From JAJZRV01 sp027442615 (GTDB lineage Bacteria > Pseudomonadota > Gammaproteobacteria > Burkholderiales > Ferrovaceae): a stretch of 64,000 nt of DNA. The notes beneath the pieces are model-generated. The model did not search any database. It saw nothing but the letters and a program-made list of their open reading frames with translations, and was not told the origin of the DNA. The DNA lies in the NCBI GenBank assembly GCA_027442615.1, contig DAIBBI010000029.1, positions 62,001-126,000 of the forward strand. The letters run 5' to 3'. Every line of letters begins with the position of its first letter. Position 1 is the first letter of the stretch. Made by a program: the position numbers and the translations under genes. Shown one piece after another: positions 7,436 through 15,727 of the stretch.

Positions 7436-9136
7436 ATGGTTTCACCAGAAAAACCCTCCAGCCCTGCTGAAATTGCCAGTAAAACCCTGAAATCCCTGGT
7501 TGCGCAAAAACTTGTTCCCACCCCGGAGAACTACGCGCGCGTTTACGCGGAAGTCAGCGGTAAACCTGCCGCCGTGACGGCAACGCAAAAAGCCGCCGAA
7601 ACGGAAACAGCGCCTGCCCCCTCACGTCCGGCATTGGCATGGTCGGGATTGATCCGCGATTTGCTGCGTCAACTGGAGGCCCACCACAAGGGCGTCACGC
7701 TGTCGCGCAAGAAAGACGGGCTGGATACGGTGCTGATCAAATTTGCCGCCAATCCCGAAGTGCTCTACGAAAAGCTGCATGGGCTGCTGCGCTCCTGGGC
7801 AGGGGCAGGGGGCGGGTCCGCCCCCGCTGCGCAATCTGCGGCCTCGCACGCACCTGAAGTCGCGGTTGTCGCCAGGGAGCCCGAGTTGGGTGTGGTTGGC
7901 GCGCCCGCACAGGTGCCGGCAGTTTCGGCAGGGGTGTTCGGCCCGGAAATGATGAAAGACCTGCAGGAGCTTCTGGCCCAGACGCTGGAGAGCAACAAGG
8001 CGCTGGAACCCGGGATGGCGGAAGAAATTTCGATGCTGGTGCAGCAGGTCCGTTCGGTTAAGGAGCATGAACAGGTCACGGATCTGGCCAAGAAGCTGCG
8101 CCATTTCTGGGTGAAGCTGGAGTTGCGCGGTGGCGACAAGGCCAAAATCCAGGAGGGGTTGGTGCGGCTGCTGCGACTTCTGGTGGAAAACGTGGGCGAA
8201 CTGGTGGCCGACGATAAATGGTTGCATGGGCAGATCACCATGCTGCAGGACATCATTGCCCAGCCCATGGACAAGCGCAGCATAGCCGATGCCGAGCGCA
8301 GCCTGCGGGATGCCCTGATCAAGCAGAGCACCCTCAAGAAAAGCCTGGCGGACGCCAAATCCACCCTGAAGAGCCTGATGACCACCTTCATTGATCGCAT
8401 GGGTGAACTCACCGAGAGCACCGGGGAGTACCACGCCAAGATCGAGAATTACACGCACAAGATTGGCCAGGCGGACAACCTCACCGAACTGAGCCATATT
8501 CTGGAAGACATCATGCAGGACACGCGCGTCATCCAGGCCAGTGCCCTGCGCTCCCACGAGGAATTGATCACGGCACGGCGTCAGGTGGACGACGCCGAAG
8601 ACCGCATCCGCCAGCTGGAACAGGAACTGGAGCAGGTGAGCGAGCTGGTGCGCGAAGACCAGTTGACCGGAACGCTGAACCGGCGCGGTCTGGAGGAAAT
8701 GCTGGAACGGGAGAGCATGCGTGCCGATCGCAGCCAGTCACCGGTGAGCATGGCGCTGATCGACATCGACAATTTCAAGCTGTTCAATGACCTTCTGGGG
8801 CACCAGGCGGGCGACCAGGCGCTCATGCATGTGTCGGATGTGGTCAAGAATGCATTGCGACCCACGGACCATGTGGCGCGTTACGGCGGCGAGGAATTCC
8901 TGCTGGTGCTGCCGGGCACGGGGTTGAATGAAGCGCTGGAAATCGTCAACCGCCTGCAGCGGTTGCTGGCTAAAAAACTCTTTGTATACAACCATGAAGA
9001 ACTGGTCATCACCTTCAGCGGCGGGGTGGCGGTGCGAGGCGGCGGCGAGCCGGCAGAAGAAGTCGTTGCAAGGGCAGACCGTGCCATGTACCAGGCCAAG
9101 GCGTCCGGCAAAAATCGCGTGGTGAAGGCGGAATAA
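7436..9136 (+). CDS. Diguanylate cyclase (GGDEF) with long helical N-terminal region
   Basis: It makes cyclic di-GMP from two GTP. The GGDEF domain is at about residues 405-560. Its active site reads GGEEF near 484-488, and an RxxD inhibitory site (RPTD) lies five residues before it, so product inhibition is expected. The N terminus contains PTPENYARVY, a short module common in betaproteobacterial cyclases, followed by an Ala/Pro linker. A helical part at about 180-400 ends in a coil (EDRIRQLEQELEQVSELV) that would promote dimers. No membrane segment or sensor domain is evident. It starts 16 bases after the previous gene. The Shine-Dalgarno is poor. Confidence 0.93.
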   Translation: MVSPEKPSSPAEIASKTLKSLVAQKLVPTPENYARVYAEVSGKPAAVTATQKAAETETAPAPSRPALAWSGLIRDLLRQLEAHHKGVTLSRKKDGLDTVLIKFAANPEVLYEKLHGLLRSWAGAGGGSAPAAQSAASHAPEVAVVAREPELGVVGAPAQVPAVSAGVFGPEMMKDLQELLAQTLESNKALEPGMAEEISMLVQQVRSVKEHEQVTDLAKKLRHFWVKLELRGGDKAKIQEGLVRLLRLLVENVGELVADDKWLHGQITMLQDIIAQPMDKRSIADAERSLRDALIKQSTLKKSLADAKSTLKSLMTTFIDRMGELTESTGEYHAKIENYTHKIGQADNLTELSHILEDIMQDTRVIQASALRSHEELITARRQVDDAEDRIRQLEQELEQVSELVREDQLTGTLNRRGLEEMLERESMRADRSQSPVSMALIDIDNFKLFNDLLGHQAGDQALMHVSDVVKNALRPTDHVARYGGEEFLLVLPGTGLNEALEIVNRLQRLLAKKLFVYNHEELVITFSGGVAVRGGGEPAEEVVARADRAMYQAKASGKNRVVKAE

Positions 9137-9146
9137 CAGGTGCTGC

Positions 9147-9161
9147 ACCGGTCTTACCGGT
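9147..9161. promoter_or_regulatory. Repeated ACCGGT pair upstream of the fliC promoter
   Basis: ACCGGT, three bases, ACCGGT. Each copy is self-complementary, so the pair can form a hairpin. It lies between the cyclase stop and the fliC -35 and may be a weak terminator or a regulator site. No T tract follows. Confidence 0.3.
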
Positions 9162-9182
9162 CGGACATTCTGAAAATGCCGC

Positions 9183-9209
9183 TAAAGTTTCCCCGTGTGC
9201 TTCCGATAA
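9183..9209 (+). promoter_or_regulatory. Sigma-28 promoter of fliC
   Basis: -35 TAAAGTTT (9183-9190), 11-base gap, -10 TCCGATAA (9202-9209): 15 of 16 consensus bases. The start site should fall near 9216, giving a leader of about 90 bases before the fliC ATG. Confidence 0.92.
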
Positions 9210-9305
9210 CTGGACCAAAGGGTTGCTCATTGTGTGCAATCCAGGAGCCACCGGCGGCAAGGCAGGAATGCCGTACCAGACCAGTTTAAAAGGAGCGCTT
9301 TCACC

Positions 9306-11078
9306 ATGGCAATGTACATCAACACCAATATCGTTTCTCTCAATGCGCAGGCCAATCTGGCCAATTCGCAGAGCACGCTGGCCACCGACATCCAGCGCCT
9401 GTCCTCTGGCTTGCGCATCAACAGCGCTGCGGACGATGCTGCAGGCATGGCTATCGCCACCCGCATGGGCAGCCAGATCGCCGGTCAAAATCAGGCCGTA
9501 CGAAACGCCAATGACGGCATTTCGCTGGCACAAACGGCACAGGGCGCCATGCAATCCATCGTGGCCAACCTGCAGACCATGCGGGATCTGGCCGTGCAGT
9601 CCGCCAATGCCACCTATTCATCATCTGACCGCACCTCCATGAATGCCGAGGTGCAGCAGCTCAAGGCTGAAATCGATCGCGTGGCTGGGTCCACCACGTT
9701 TAACGGCGTGAACCTGCTGAATGGCACCTTTACAGCGCAAAATTTTCAGGTGGGCGCCAACAACACCAGCAATGACGTCATTCAGGTGGCCTCCATTGCA
9801 AACATGAGCACCAGTCAACTGGGAAGCGTTGGGGCAACCTATCAGGCAACGGCAGCCAGCTCCGGCTTTGCGGCCAATACCGGCACGGCGGTTGCCCTGG
9901 TGGCGGGTGATCTGACATTGAATGGCCAGCAGGTCGGAGCCACGCAAGTGGGTGCCGCAGCCGGGCAAAGCGCGGCCAGCGCGTTTGCGATTGCGCAGGC
10001 CATCAACGCCATTTCGGCGACCTCGGGGGTGACTGCCACTGCAAATGCAACGACTGTGACGGGAGCTGCTGCAACTTCCGGAGCGATCACCGCCAGTGCA
10101 TTCCAGATTAACGGGGTCAATATCGGAGCGGTTGTTGCGGGTGGTAACGCAGCGGGCCAAGGGGCCAACGTGGCTGCTGCCATCAATCTGGTTTCCTCGC
10201 AAACGGGGGTTACGGCCTCTGCAAATGCCAGCACCGGCGTATTGACCCTGACGGCGGCGGACGGGCGCGACATCAGCATCACTGGAACGATCACCAACAC
10301 CGGTCTGACCGCAACACCCAGCTCGGTGAACTCATTGCTGACAGGCACGGCAACGGCGGCGAGTGCAATCTCCATTGGCATCAATGGCGTGACCGTCTCG
10401 GCTACATCTGCCAGCGGGGATACCATCACTGCCCAGGCTGCAAACTTCGCGGCGGCCTTTAATACCGCGGCTTCGACCAACGCGGCGCTGAACGGGCTGA
10501 CCGCGACCGCCAGCAACGGCACAATCACGTTGACGTCCTCGAATGGCACCAACATCGACGTAACCACTGCGATGACTGCCGGTGGCGGTACCACGGTCGC
10601 TACCACAGCCGGTAGCCTGGGGGCCACCGGAAGCTACGGCGCCACGCATGGAACCGTGACATTGAGTAGCTCCAGTTCAAATGGCATCGTGCTGAGTGGC
10701 AGCGGCGCCACTTATGCGGGATTCACGGCGAACACCTATTCGGCAACAACGACTTCCAATGTCAGCAGCGTCGGCGGCATGGATGTCCTTACGGCTTCCA
10801 ATGCGTCTGCCGCCATCGCCACCATCGACGGTGCCATCAACACGGTGAACAGCGCCATGGGCCAGATGGGTGCAGTACAAAACCGCTTCCAGTCGGTGGT
10901 GACCAACCTGCAGACCAGTGTGCAGAACCTGACGGCTGCGCAAAGCCGGATTCAGGACACGGACTTTGCCGCAACCACGGCAAGCCTCACCCAGGCCCAG
11001 ATTCTGCAGCAAGCCGGTACCGCCATGTTGGCGCAGGCCAACGCCATGCCCAATGCGGTGCTGACGCTGCTGAAGTAA
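9306..11078 (+). CDS. fliC: Flagellin FliC
   Basis: This is the filament subunit, exported by the flagellar secretion apparatus. ATG 9306 gives MAMYINTNIVSLNAQANL, the standard flagellin start, with AAAGGAG at 9288-9294. A longer reading from 9234 is rejected. The conserved D0/D1 N-terminal part is residues 1-170 (LSSGLRINSAADDAAGMAI), and the C-terminal part is about 500-590, ending QANAMPNAVLTLLK. The middle, about 175-490, is Ala/Thr/Ser/Gly-rich and holds flagellin IN-type repeats (QINGVNIG, GINGVTVS). At 590 aa it is a large flagellin. No cysteine is seen. Part of the central region closely resembles one in FlgK. Confidence 0.97.
   Translation: MAMYINTNIVSLNAQANLANSQSTLATDIQRLSSGLRINSAADDAAGMAIATRMGSQIAGQNQAVRNANDGISLAQTAQGAMQSIVANLQTMRDLAVQSANATYSSSDRTSMNAEVQQLKAEIDRVAGSTTFNGVNLLNGTFTAQNFQVGANNTSNDVIQVASIANMSTSQLGSVGATYQATAASSGFAANTGTAVALVAGDLTLNGQQVGATQVGAAAGQSAASAFAIAQAINAISATSGVTATANATTVTGAAATSGAITASAFQINGVNIGAVVAGGNAAGQGANVAAAINLVSSQTGVTASANASTGVLTLTAADGRDISITGTITNTGLTATPSSVNSLLTGTATAASAISIGINGVTVSATSASGDTITAQAANFAAAFNTAASTNAALNGLTATASNGTITLTSSNGTNIDVTTAMTAGGGTTVATTAGSLGATGSYGATHGTVTLSSSSSNGIVLSGSGATYAGFTANTYSATTTSNVSSVGGMDVLTASNASAAIATIDGAINTVNSAMGQMGAVQNRFQSVVTNLQTSVQNLTAAQSRIQDTDFAATTASLTQAQILQQAGTAMLAQANAMPNAVLTLLK
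9900..10278 (+). repeat. Flagellin IN-type segment shared with flgK
   Basis: This part of fliC encodes LTLNGQQVG, QAINAISATSGVTATAN, INGVNIGAV and SSQTGVTASANASTG, then LTLTAADGRDI. The flgK segment at 30400-30795 encodes the same blocks in the same order, with visible identity at the DNA level. Confidence 0.8.
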
Positions 11079-11105
11079 TCCGGCATGGGGTATTGAGTGA
11101 AACAG

Positions 11106-11144
11106 TCTGGTTGATGGGAATATATTCCCGTCAACCAGATTTTT
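11106..11144 (+). terminator. Rho-independent terminator after fliC
   Basis: TCTGGTTGA and TCAACCAGA form the outer stem. GGGAA and TTCCC continue it inward across one wobble pair, around a TATA loop. Five Ts follow directly. It stands between the fliC stop and flaG. Confidence 0.92.
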
Positions 11145-11162
11145 GACTTGTAGAGGATAATG

Positions 11163-11564
11163 ATGATTATCCAGAATTTGGGTAGCGCAATGCCAACGAC
11201 CCCGCCCCCAGGCGATGGGTCGATTTCGTCATTTGTGCCTGCGGCAGGCGGCGCACCGCCACCCGCCGAGCCTCCCGGGCTACCGCCAGTAGTCCAGGCG
11301 CAGGGGGGCCAGGGCGCATCGGCGCAAAGCGCGGCACAGGTCAAGGCGGCGGTGGACAGCATCAATCAGTCCATGCAGTTCAGCAACCGTGGTCTGACGT
11401 TCAGCGTGGATCAGAGCACCAAGGAAACCGTGGTGAAAGTGGTGGAAGAGGGCACCGGAACGGTCATCAAGCAGATTCCCTCAGAGCAGGCCCTGGCCAT
11501 TGCCAAGGCCATTGACGACAGCCTGCAGCAGGAGGCCGGCTCGCTGATCCGGCAAAAGGCCTAG
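11163..11564 (+). CDS. flaG: FlaG-family protein
   Basis: FlaG proteins influence filament length and are usually encoded between flagellin and FliD, as here. The N-terminal half is Pro/Gly/Ala-rich and looks disordered. The C-terminal half from about residue 60 is the conserved fold (LTFSVDQSTKETVVKVVEEG, then VIKQIPSEQALAIAKAID). Two ATGs lie in tandem at 11160 and 11163; GAGG at 11153-11156 has normal spacing only to the second. It follows a strong terminator with no sigma-28 motif of its own, so expression depends on readthrough or an unseen promoter. Confidence 0.88.
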   Translation: MIIQNLGSAMPTTPPPGDGSISSFVPAAGGAPPPAEPPGLPPVVQAQGGQGASAQSAAQVKAAVDSINQSMQFSNRGLTFSVDQSTKETVVKVVEEGTGTVIKQIPSEQALAIAKAIDDSLQQEAGSLIRQKA

Positions 11565-11573
11565 GAGCATTTC

Positions 11574-13583
11574 ATGGCAGTGACTTCTTCGAATTCAGTC
11601 ATCTCCGCGGCACCGGTCACGACAAACTCGATTGACGTTTCCAGCATCGTCAGCCAGTTGATGACGGTGGAAAGCCAGCCGGTGACCCTGCTGCAAAAGC
11701 AGGTGGCCAGCTATCAGACCCAGATCACTGCCGTGGGCACAGTGCAGGGTGCGCTCTCCTCGTTTCAGACCGCTGTGCAGGGACTGACCGCCGCAAGCCA
11801 GTTTCAGGCACTCAAGGCGGCCTCGTCGGATCCTTCGCTGGGGGTGTCGGCCGCCAGCAATGCAGCCGTGGGCACCTATTCCGTGGGCGTGTCGGCGCTA
11901 GCCCAGGCGCAGAGTCTGGTGGCTGCAGGCCAAACCAGTTCGACCGCCGCGATTGGCAGCGGTGCCTCCACCACGCTGACATTCAACTTTGGCACCATCA
12001 GCGGCGGCACACTCAGTAGCGGTACCTACAGCGGTGCCACGTTCACGCCCAATGGTAACGCCACGAAAACCGTCACCATCAACGGCAGCAACAACTCACT
12101 CTCCGGCATTGCCGCAGCCATCAACGCTGCCAACATGGGAGTAACGGCCAGCATCGTCAACGATGGCAGTGCATCGCCTTATCGCCTGGTGCTGACCGGG
12201 CCCTCAGGGGCCAGCAACAGCATGCAGATTTCCGTCAGCGGGGATGCCACCTTGGGCAGTCTGCTCAATGAGAATCCTGCAGGTACGCAAGACCTGACGC
12301 AAACCGCTGCAGCGCAGAATGCCCAACTGACCGTGAATGGCATTGCGGTCACCCAAAGCACCAATACGGTGACCAACGTCATCCAGGGTTTGACGCTCAA
12401 TCTTGGCGCGATCACGACCACACCGGCGACGGTGAGCGTTGCAAACGACAGCACGGGCATCACATCGGCCATCAATTCCTTCGTCACGGCCTATAACGCG
12501 CTGAACACGACCATCCAGAGTGTGACCAGTTTCAACAGCGCTACCGGCACGGGTGGCGTGCTGATGGGTGACCCCATGGTCAACGCCATCCAGACGCAGA
12601 TGCACGCAGCGCTGAACCGTGCCATCGGCAATACCACCACCACCTATTCCACGCTGTCCGAGATCGGGGTGACGTTCCAGAAAGATGGCAGCCTTGCAGT
12701 CAATAGCACCCAGCTCAACAATGCCATCAGTACCAATTCCAGCGATATTGCCAGTCTTTTCGCCACCGTTGGCAAGGCGACCGACAGCCTGGTGAGCTTT
12801 ACGGCGGCAGGCAGCGCCACGCAACCGGGCAACTATGCCGTCAACGTCACCCAGCTGGCCACCCAGGGCAGCCTGACCGGCTCGGCGGCGGCAGGGTTGA
12901 CGATCACCCAGGGCAGCAATGACACGTTGAACCTGGCCGTGGATGGTATTGCCACCACCATCGTGGTCCCCCCTGGCACCTATACTGCAGCATCCCTTGC
13001 GACACAGTTGCAGTCCCTCATTGACGGCTCGTCAGGACTGACGGCAGCGGGTAAATCCGTATCCGTTACCCAGAATGCGGGAGTGCTGGACATTACGGCC
13101 AGCGATTATGGATCAACCTCCAGTGTGGCTGTCACGGGAGGCAATGCCAGTGCGGGGCTGCTGGGGTCCACCCCAGCCCAGAGCAATGGGCATGATGTGG
13201 CGGGTTCGATCAATGGCCAGTCGGCTACGGGTAGCGGGCGGACGTTGACTTCCATTGCCGGCAACAGCAATGGACTGGCGATCCAGATAGCAGGTGGGGC
13301 CACTGGCAGCCGGGGCACCGTGGGCTATTCGCAGGGGTATGCAGTCACGCTCAATAACATCGCCACTTCAATGCTGGATCCTTACACCGGTCCCATTGCC
13401 GCTGAAACCAATGGTCTCAATACCACGGTCAACGGCATCAATAATCAGATCACGGCATGGCAAAGCCGCCTCACCAATATCCAGGCAGCACTGACCGCCC
13501 AGTATTCGGCGTTGAACGTTACCTTGGGCACCATGAGTCAGACCAGTTCCTATTTGACGCAACAATTGGCACAACTTCGTTAA
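11574..13583 (+). CDS. fliD: Flagellar filament cap protein FliD
   Basis: FliD caps the growing filament and folds incoming flagellin. The N terminus (IDVSSIVSQLMTVESQPVTLLQKQ) and the C-terminal helical end (LNTTVNGINNQITAWQSRLTNIQ, then TLGTMSQTSSYLTQQLAQLR) are typical of the D0/D1 parts. The 669-aa length is well above the roughly 470 aa of enteric FliD; the excess lies in Thr/Ser/Ala/Gly-rich middle repeats. ATG at 11574 follows the flaG stop by nine bases, with TAGGAG overlapping that stop. fliS starts 12 bases downstream. Confidence 0.96.
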   Translation: MAVTSSNSVISAAPVTTNSIDVSSIVSQLMTVESQPVTLLQKQVASYQTQITAVGTVQGALSSFQTAVQGLTAASQFQALKAASSDPSLGVSAASNAAVGTYSVGVSALAQAQSLVAAGQTSSTAAIGSGASTTLTFNFGTISGGTLSSGTYSGATFTPNGNATKTVTINGSNNSLSGIAAAINAANMGVTASIVNDGSASPYRLVLTGPSGASNSMQISVSGDATLGSLLNENPAGTQDLTQTAAAQNAQLTVNGIAVTQSTNTVTNVIQGLTLNLGAITTTPATVSVANDSTGITSAINSFVTAYNALNTTIQSVTSFNSATGTGGVLMGDPMVNAIQTQMHAALNRAIGNTTTTYSTLSEIGVTFQKDGSLAVNSTQLNNAISTNSSDIASLFATVGKATDSLVSFTAAGSATQPGNYAVNVTQLATQGSLTGSAAAGLTITQGSNDTLNLAVDGIATTIVVPPGTYTAASLATQLQSLIDGSSGLTAAGKSVSVTQNAGVLDITASDYGSTSSVAVTGGNASAGLLGSTPAQSNGHDVAGSINGQSATGSGRTLTSIAGNSNGLAIQIAGGATGSRGTVGYSQGYAVTLNNIATSMLDPYTGPIAAETNGLNTTVNGINNQITAWQSRLTNIQAALTAQYSALNVTLGTMSQTSSYLTQQLAQLR

Positions 13584-13595
13584 GGCAGGCGAACT

Positions 13596-14075
13596 ATGAA
13601 TGCGACAGCAAAACTCAGGGCCTATACCGATGTGGGTATTGAAACCGGTGTCAGCTCGGCCGACCCCCACAAGTTGATCCTGCTGCTCTATCAGGGGGCC
13701 TTGCTGGCCATTGCCGCCGCCAAAAATCACCTGCTGCGCAAGGAAATTGCAGCCAAGGGAAAATCCATCTCGCATGCCATCTCCATCATCGATGCTGGCC
13801 TCAAGGCCAGTCTCAACAAGGAGGTTGGAGGCGACCTGGCACATAACCTGGCTGCGCTCTATGACTACATGTGCCAGCGCCTGGTGTATGCCAATCTCCA
13901 CAATGATGGCGCTACACTGGATGAAGTGAGCCGCTTGCTGGCGGAGCTGCGTGGGGCTTGGGAGAGCATACGCAAGACCCAGGAAGTTGATTCAGGACAG
14001 GGAACGATTCACCGTGCTCAGCCGGAACCCGCTGTGCCGGTACGCCCCACTGCCCTGGTGTACGGGAGAGGGTGA
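13596..14075 (+). CDS. fliS: Flagellin export chaperone FliS
   Basis: FliS binds the C terminus of unpolymerised flagellin in the cytoplasm. The protein reads YTDVGIETGVSSADPHKLILLLYQGAL near its start, with the family's LI.LLY.G motif. A helical bundle follows, with DLAHNLAALYDYMCQRLVYAN. The C-terminal 30 residues after WESIRKTQ are an extra unstructured tail (159 aa against about 130 usual). Its stop touches a possible GTG start of the next gene. Confidence 0.95.
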   Translation: MNATAKLRAYTDVGIETGVSSADPHKLILLLYQGALLAIAAAKNHLLRKEIAAKGKSISHAISIIDAGLKASLNKEVGGDLAHNLAALYDYMCQRLVYANLHNDGATLDEVSRLLAELRGAWESIRKTQEVDSGQGTIHRAQPEPAVPVRPTALVYGRG

Positions 14076-14080
14076 TTGTC

Positions 14081-14404
14081 ATGAATCCGGTGATTGAAAA
14101 TTATGAATCACTCTCGCGGCTGATGGGACAGATGAGTGACGCGGCAACCCAGGGTCAGTGGGATCACCTGATTGCCCTGGAAAAGCAATGTCGCCAGCGT
14201 GTGGAAATCATGAAAGCCGCGGATGGGCAGGCCGCGTTGGTGGAGGATGACGCCAGAAAACGCAAAGCGGCACTGATTCGCAAGATTCTGGCCGATGATG
14301 CCGTCATTCGCAGCCATACCCAGTCCTGGATGGAACAGTTACAACGCGTCATGCGCACCACCCACCAGGAGCAGCAGGTGCGGCGTGCCTACGCGGGGGG
14401 CTGA
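14081..14404 (+). CDS. fliT: FliT-like flagellar chaperone
   Basis: It is a short helical protein of 107 aa (YESLSRLMGQMSDAATQGQWDHLIALEKQCRQ) in the usual position of FliT, right after fliS. FliT binds FliD and export components in the cytoplasm. FliT sequences are poorly conserved, so the call rests on length, helical pattern, the W.xL..LE..C motif and position. ATG 14081 is preferred, with GAGAGGG upstream; the GTG at 14072 overlaps the fliS stop and is the alternative. Confidence 0.75.
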   Translation: MNPVIENYESLSRLMGQMSDAATQGQWDHLIALEKQCRQRVEIMKAADGQAALVEDDARKRKAALIRKILADDAVIRSHTQSWMEQLQRVMRTTHQEQQVRRAYAGG

Positions 14405-14409
14405 AATGC

Positions 14410-15444
14410 ATGATCCCCACGGAAATTCTCAGTGCACTGAAAGCCTATGCGCTTTCCAGGGAAACCCTTCCCGTAGCGGCCACTGATCCTGCCCAGGCGC
14501 CCACTCAGGGGGCGCTGACCTCCTCGTGGGCTCAGGGTCAGAAGCTGCAAGGGGCGGTACTGGCTGAAGTGTCCCCCGGGCTCTTCACGGTTCGGGTGGC
14601 CAACCAACTGGTGCAGATGAAGCTTCCTGCCCTGGTGCATGCGGGCGACACCGTGGAACTGCAGGTGGTGTCACTGCAGCCCAGGCTGACTTTCAGCATG
14701 GTAGCTTCCGCCAACCCCTTGTCCACGTCCCAGCAATTGAGCACGACGGCGCGCATGCTCTCGGCCTTGTCGCAGCAGCAGCCCGAAAAAGCCTCGGTGG
14801 GCGCGGCACCGAAACCGCCACTCGTGACAACCGCGGAGCCCCCCCAGGCCCAGCCCCTGGCCAACCTGCTGCGAGAAGCCATCAACAACAGCGGCCTGTT
14901 CTATGAAGCGCACCAGGCCCAGTGGGTGGAAGGCGGACGCTCCACCACACAACTGCTGCAGGAGCCGCAAAATCAGCCTGTGCTGGTCGCAACAAAACCA
15001 GCTGCCAGCTCCGCCATGCCGGCGGTGCCCGAAGTTGCCGCGCCATCATCGCAACCCGTGAGCATGACCATTCCGCCCCATTTGCAGGCCCTCGTCCAGC
15101 AGCAGCTCAGTACGCTGGAAACCGGGCAGATCCTCTGGCAGGGCCAGGTGTTTCAAAACCAACCCCTTCAATGGCAAATCTGGCAGCAGTCAGGCCAGGG
15201 GCAAACCACGGGCTCCGAGCAGGAACGCACCTGGGCGACCTCGCTCCAGTTGGAGTTGCCCAACCTGGGGAGCGTCACCGCCCAGATGCGTTTTTCTCCA
15301 GGCGGGATGAGTCTTACGCTTGATGCCCGTTCAGACCAGACACGCGCGCTGCTGGGTGGTGCCAGTTCGCGACTTGTGTCGGCGCTGACCGAGGCCGGGC
15401 TCAAGGTCAACAGTGCCCTGGTGGTTCAGCATGAATCCTCCTGA
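14410..15444 (+). CDS. Second FliK-like protein with a hook-length control C-terminal domain
   Basis: The C-terminal 110 residues (TSLQLELPNLGSVTAQMRFSP, then RALLGGASSRLVSALTEAGL) resemble the Flg_hook domain of FliK. The preceding 230 residues are Gln/Pro/Ala-rich, as in FliK rulers. An N-terminal part (about 40-95) has beta character (VLAEVSPGLFTVRVANQLVQ). It is distinct from the classical fliK at 22187. It sits between fliT and a FlhB-tail gene, which it overlaps by 14 bases. Such FliK/FlhB-tail pairs occur in other flagellate proteobacteria, but their role is not settled. The length is 344 aa. Confidence 0.75.
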   Translation: MIPTEILSALKAYALSRETLPVAATDPAQAPTQGALTSSWAQGQKLQGAVLAEVSPGLFTVRVANQLVQMKLPALVHAGDTVELQVVSLQPRLTFSMVASANPLSTSQQLSTTARMLSALSQQQPEKASVGAAPKPPLVTTAEPPQAQPLANLLREAINNSGLFYEAHQAQWVEGGRSTTQLLQEPQNQPVLVATKPAASSAMPAVPEVAAPSSQPVSMTIPPHLQALVQQQLSTLETGQILWQGQVFQNQPLQWQIWQQSGQGQTTGSEQERTWATSLQLELPNLGSVTAQMRFSPGGMSLTLDARSDQTRALLGGASSRLVSALTEAGLKVNSALVVQHESS

Positions 15445-15727
15445 CAAGAAACGCCAAAGCGCGGTGGCCCTGGCCTATCAGGGTAACGACAGTGCGCCGC
15501 GCGTGGTGGCCAAGGGGCGCGGCCTGATTGCCCAGGCCATCATCGAGCGCGCGCGTGAACACGGTGTGTTTGTGCACGAATCCGAAGAACTGGTGGGCCT
15601 GCTCATGCAAGTGGAGCTGGATCAGGGCATTCCGCCGCAGCTCTATCTGGCCGTTGCTGAATTACTGGCTTGGCTGTATCGTCTGGAGCGCGGAGAGTCC
15701 ACGGTAAATGAGAAACCCAAGCCATGA
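15431..15727 (+). CDS. FlhB C-terminal-domain-like protein (FlhX type)
   Basis: This 98-aa protein matches only the cytoplasmic C-terminal domain of FlhB/YscU: AVALAYQGNDSAPRVVAKGRG, then AIIERAREHGVFVHESEELVGLL and PPQLYLAVAELLAWLYRLE. The membrane part is absent, as is an NPTH autocleavage site. Free FlhB-tail proteins in other bacteria can stand in for cleaved FlhB. The start is ATG 15431 inside the end of the FliK-like gene; an upstream reading from 15413 is less likely. It is coupled to the PilZ gene by a 4-bp ATGA overlap. Confidence 0.85.
   Translation: MNPPDKKRQSAVALAYQGNDSAPRVVAKGRGLIAQAIIERAREHGVFVHESEELVGLLMQVELDQGIPPQLYLAVAELLAWLYRLERGESTVNEKPKP

Noticed and set aside
9842..10627. 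Minus-strand open frame (261 codons) opposite fliC
   Set aside because: Its Ala/Val/Pro composition is the complement of flagellin repeats, with no start signal.
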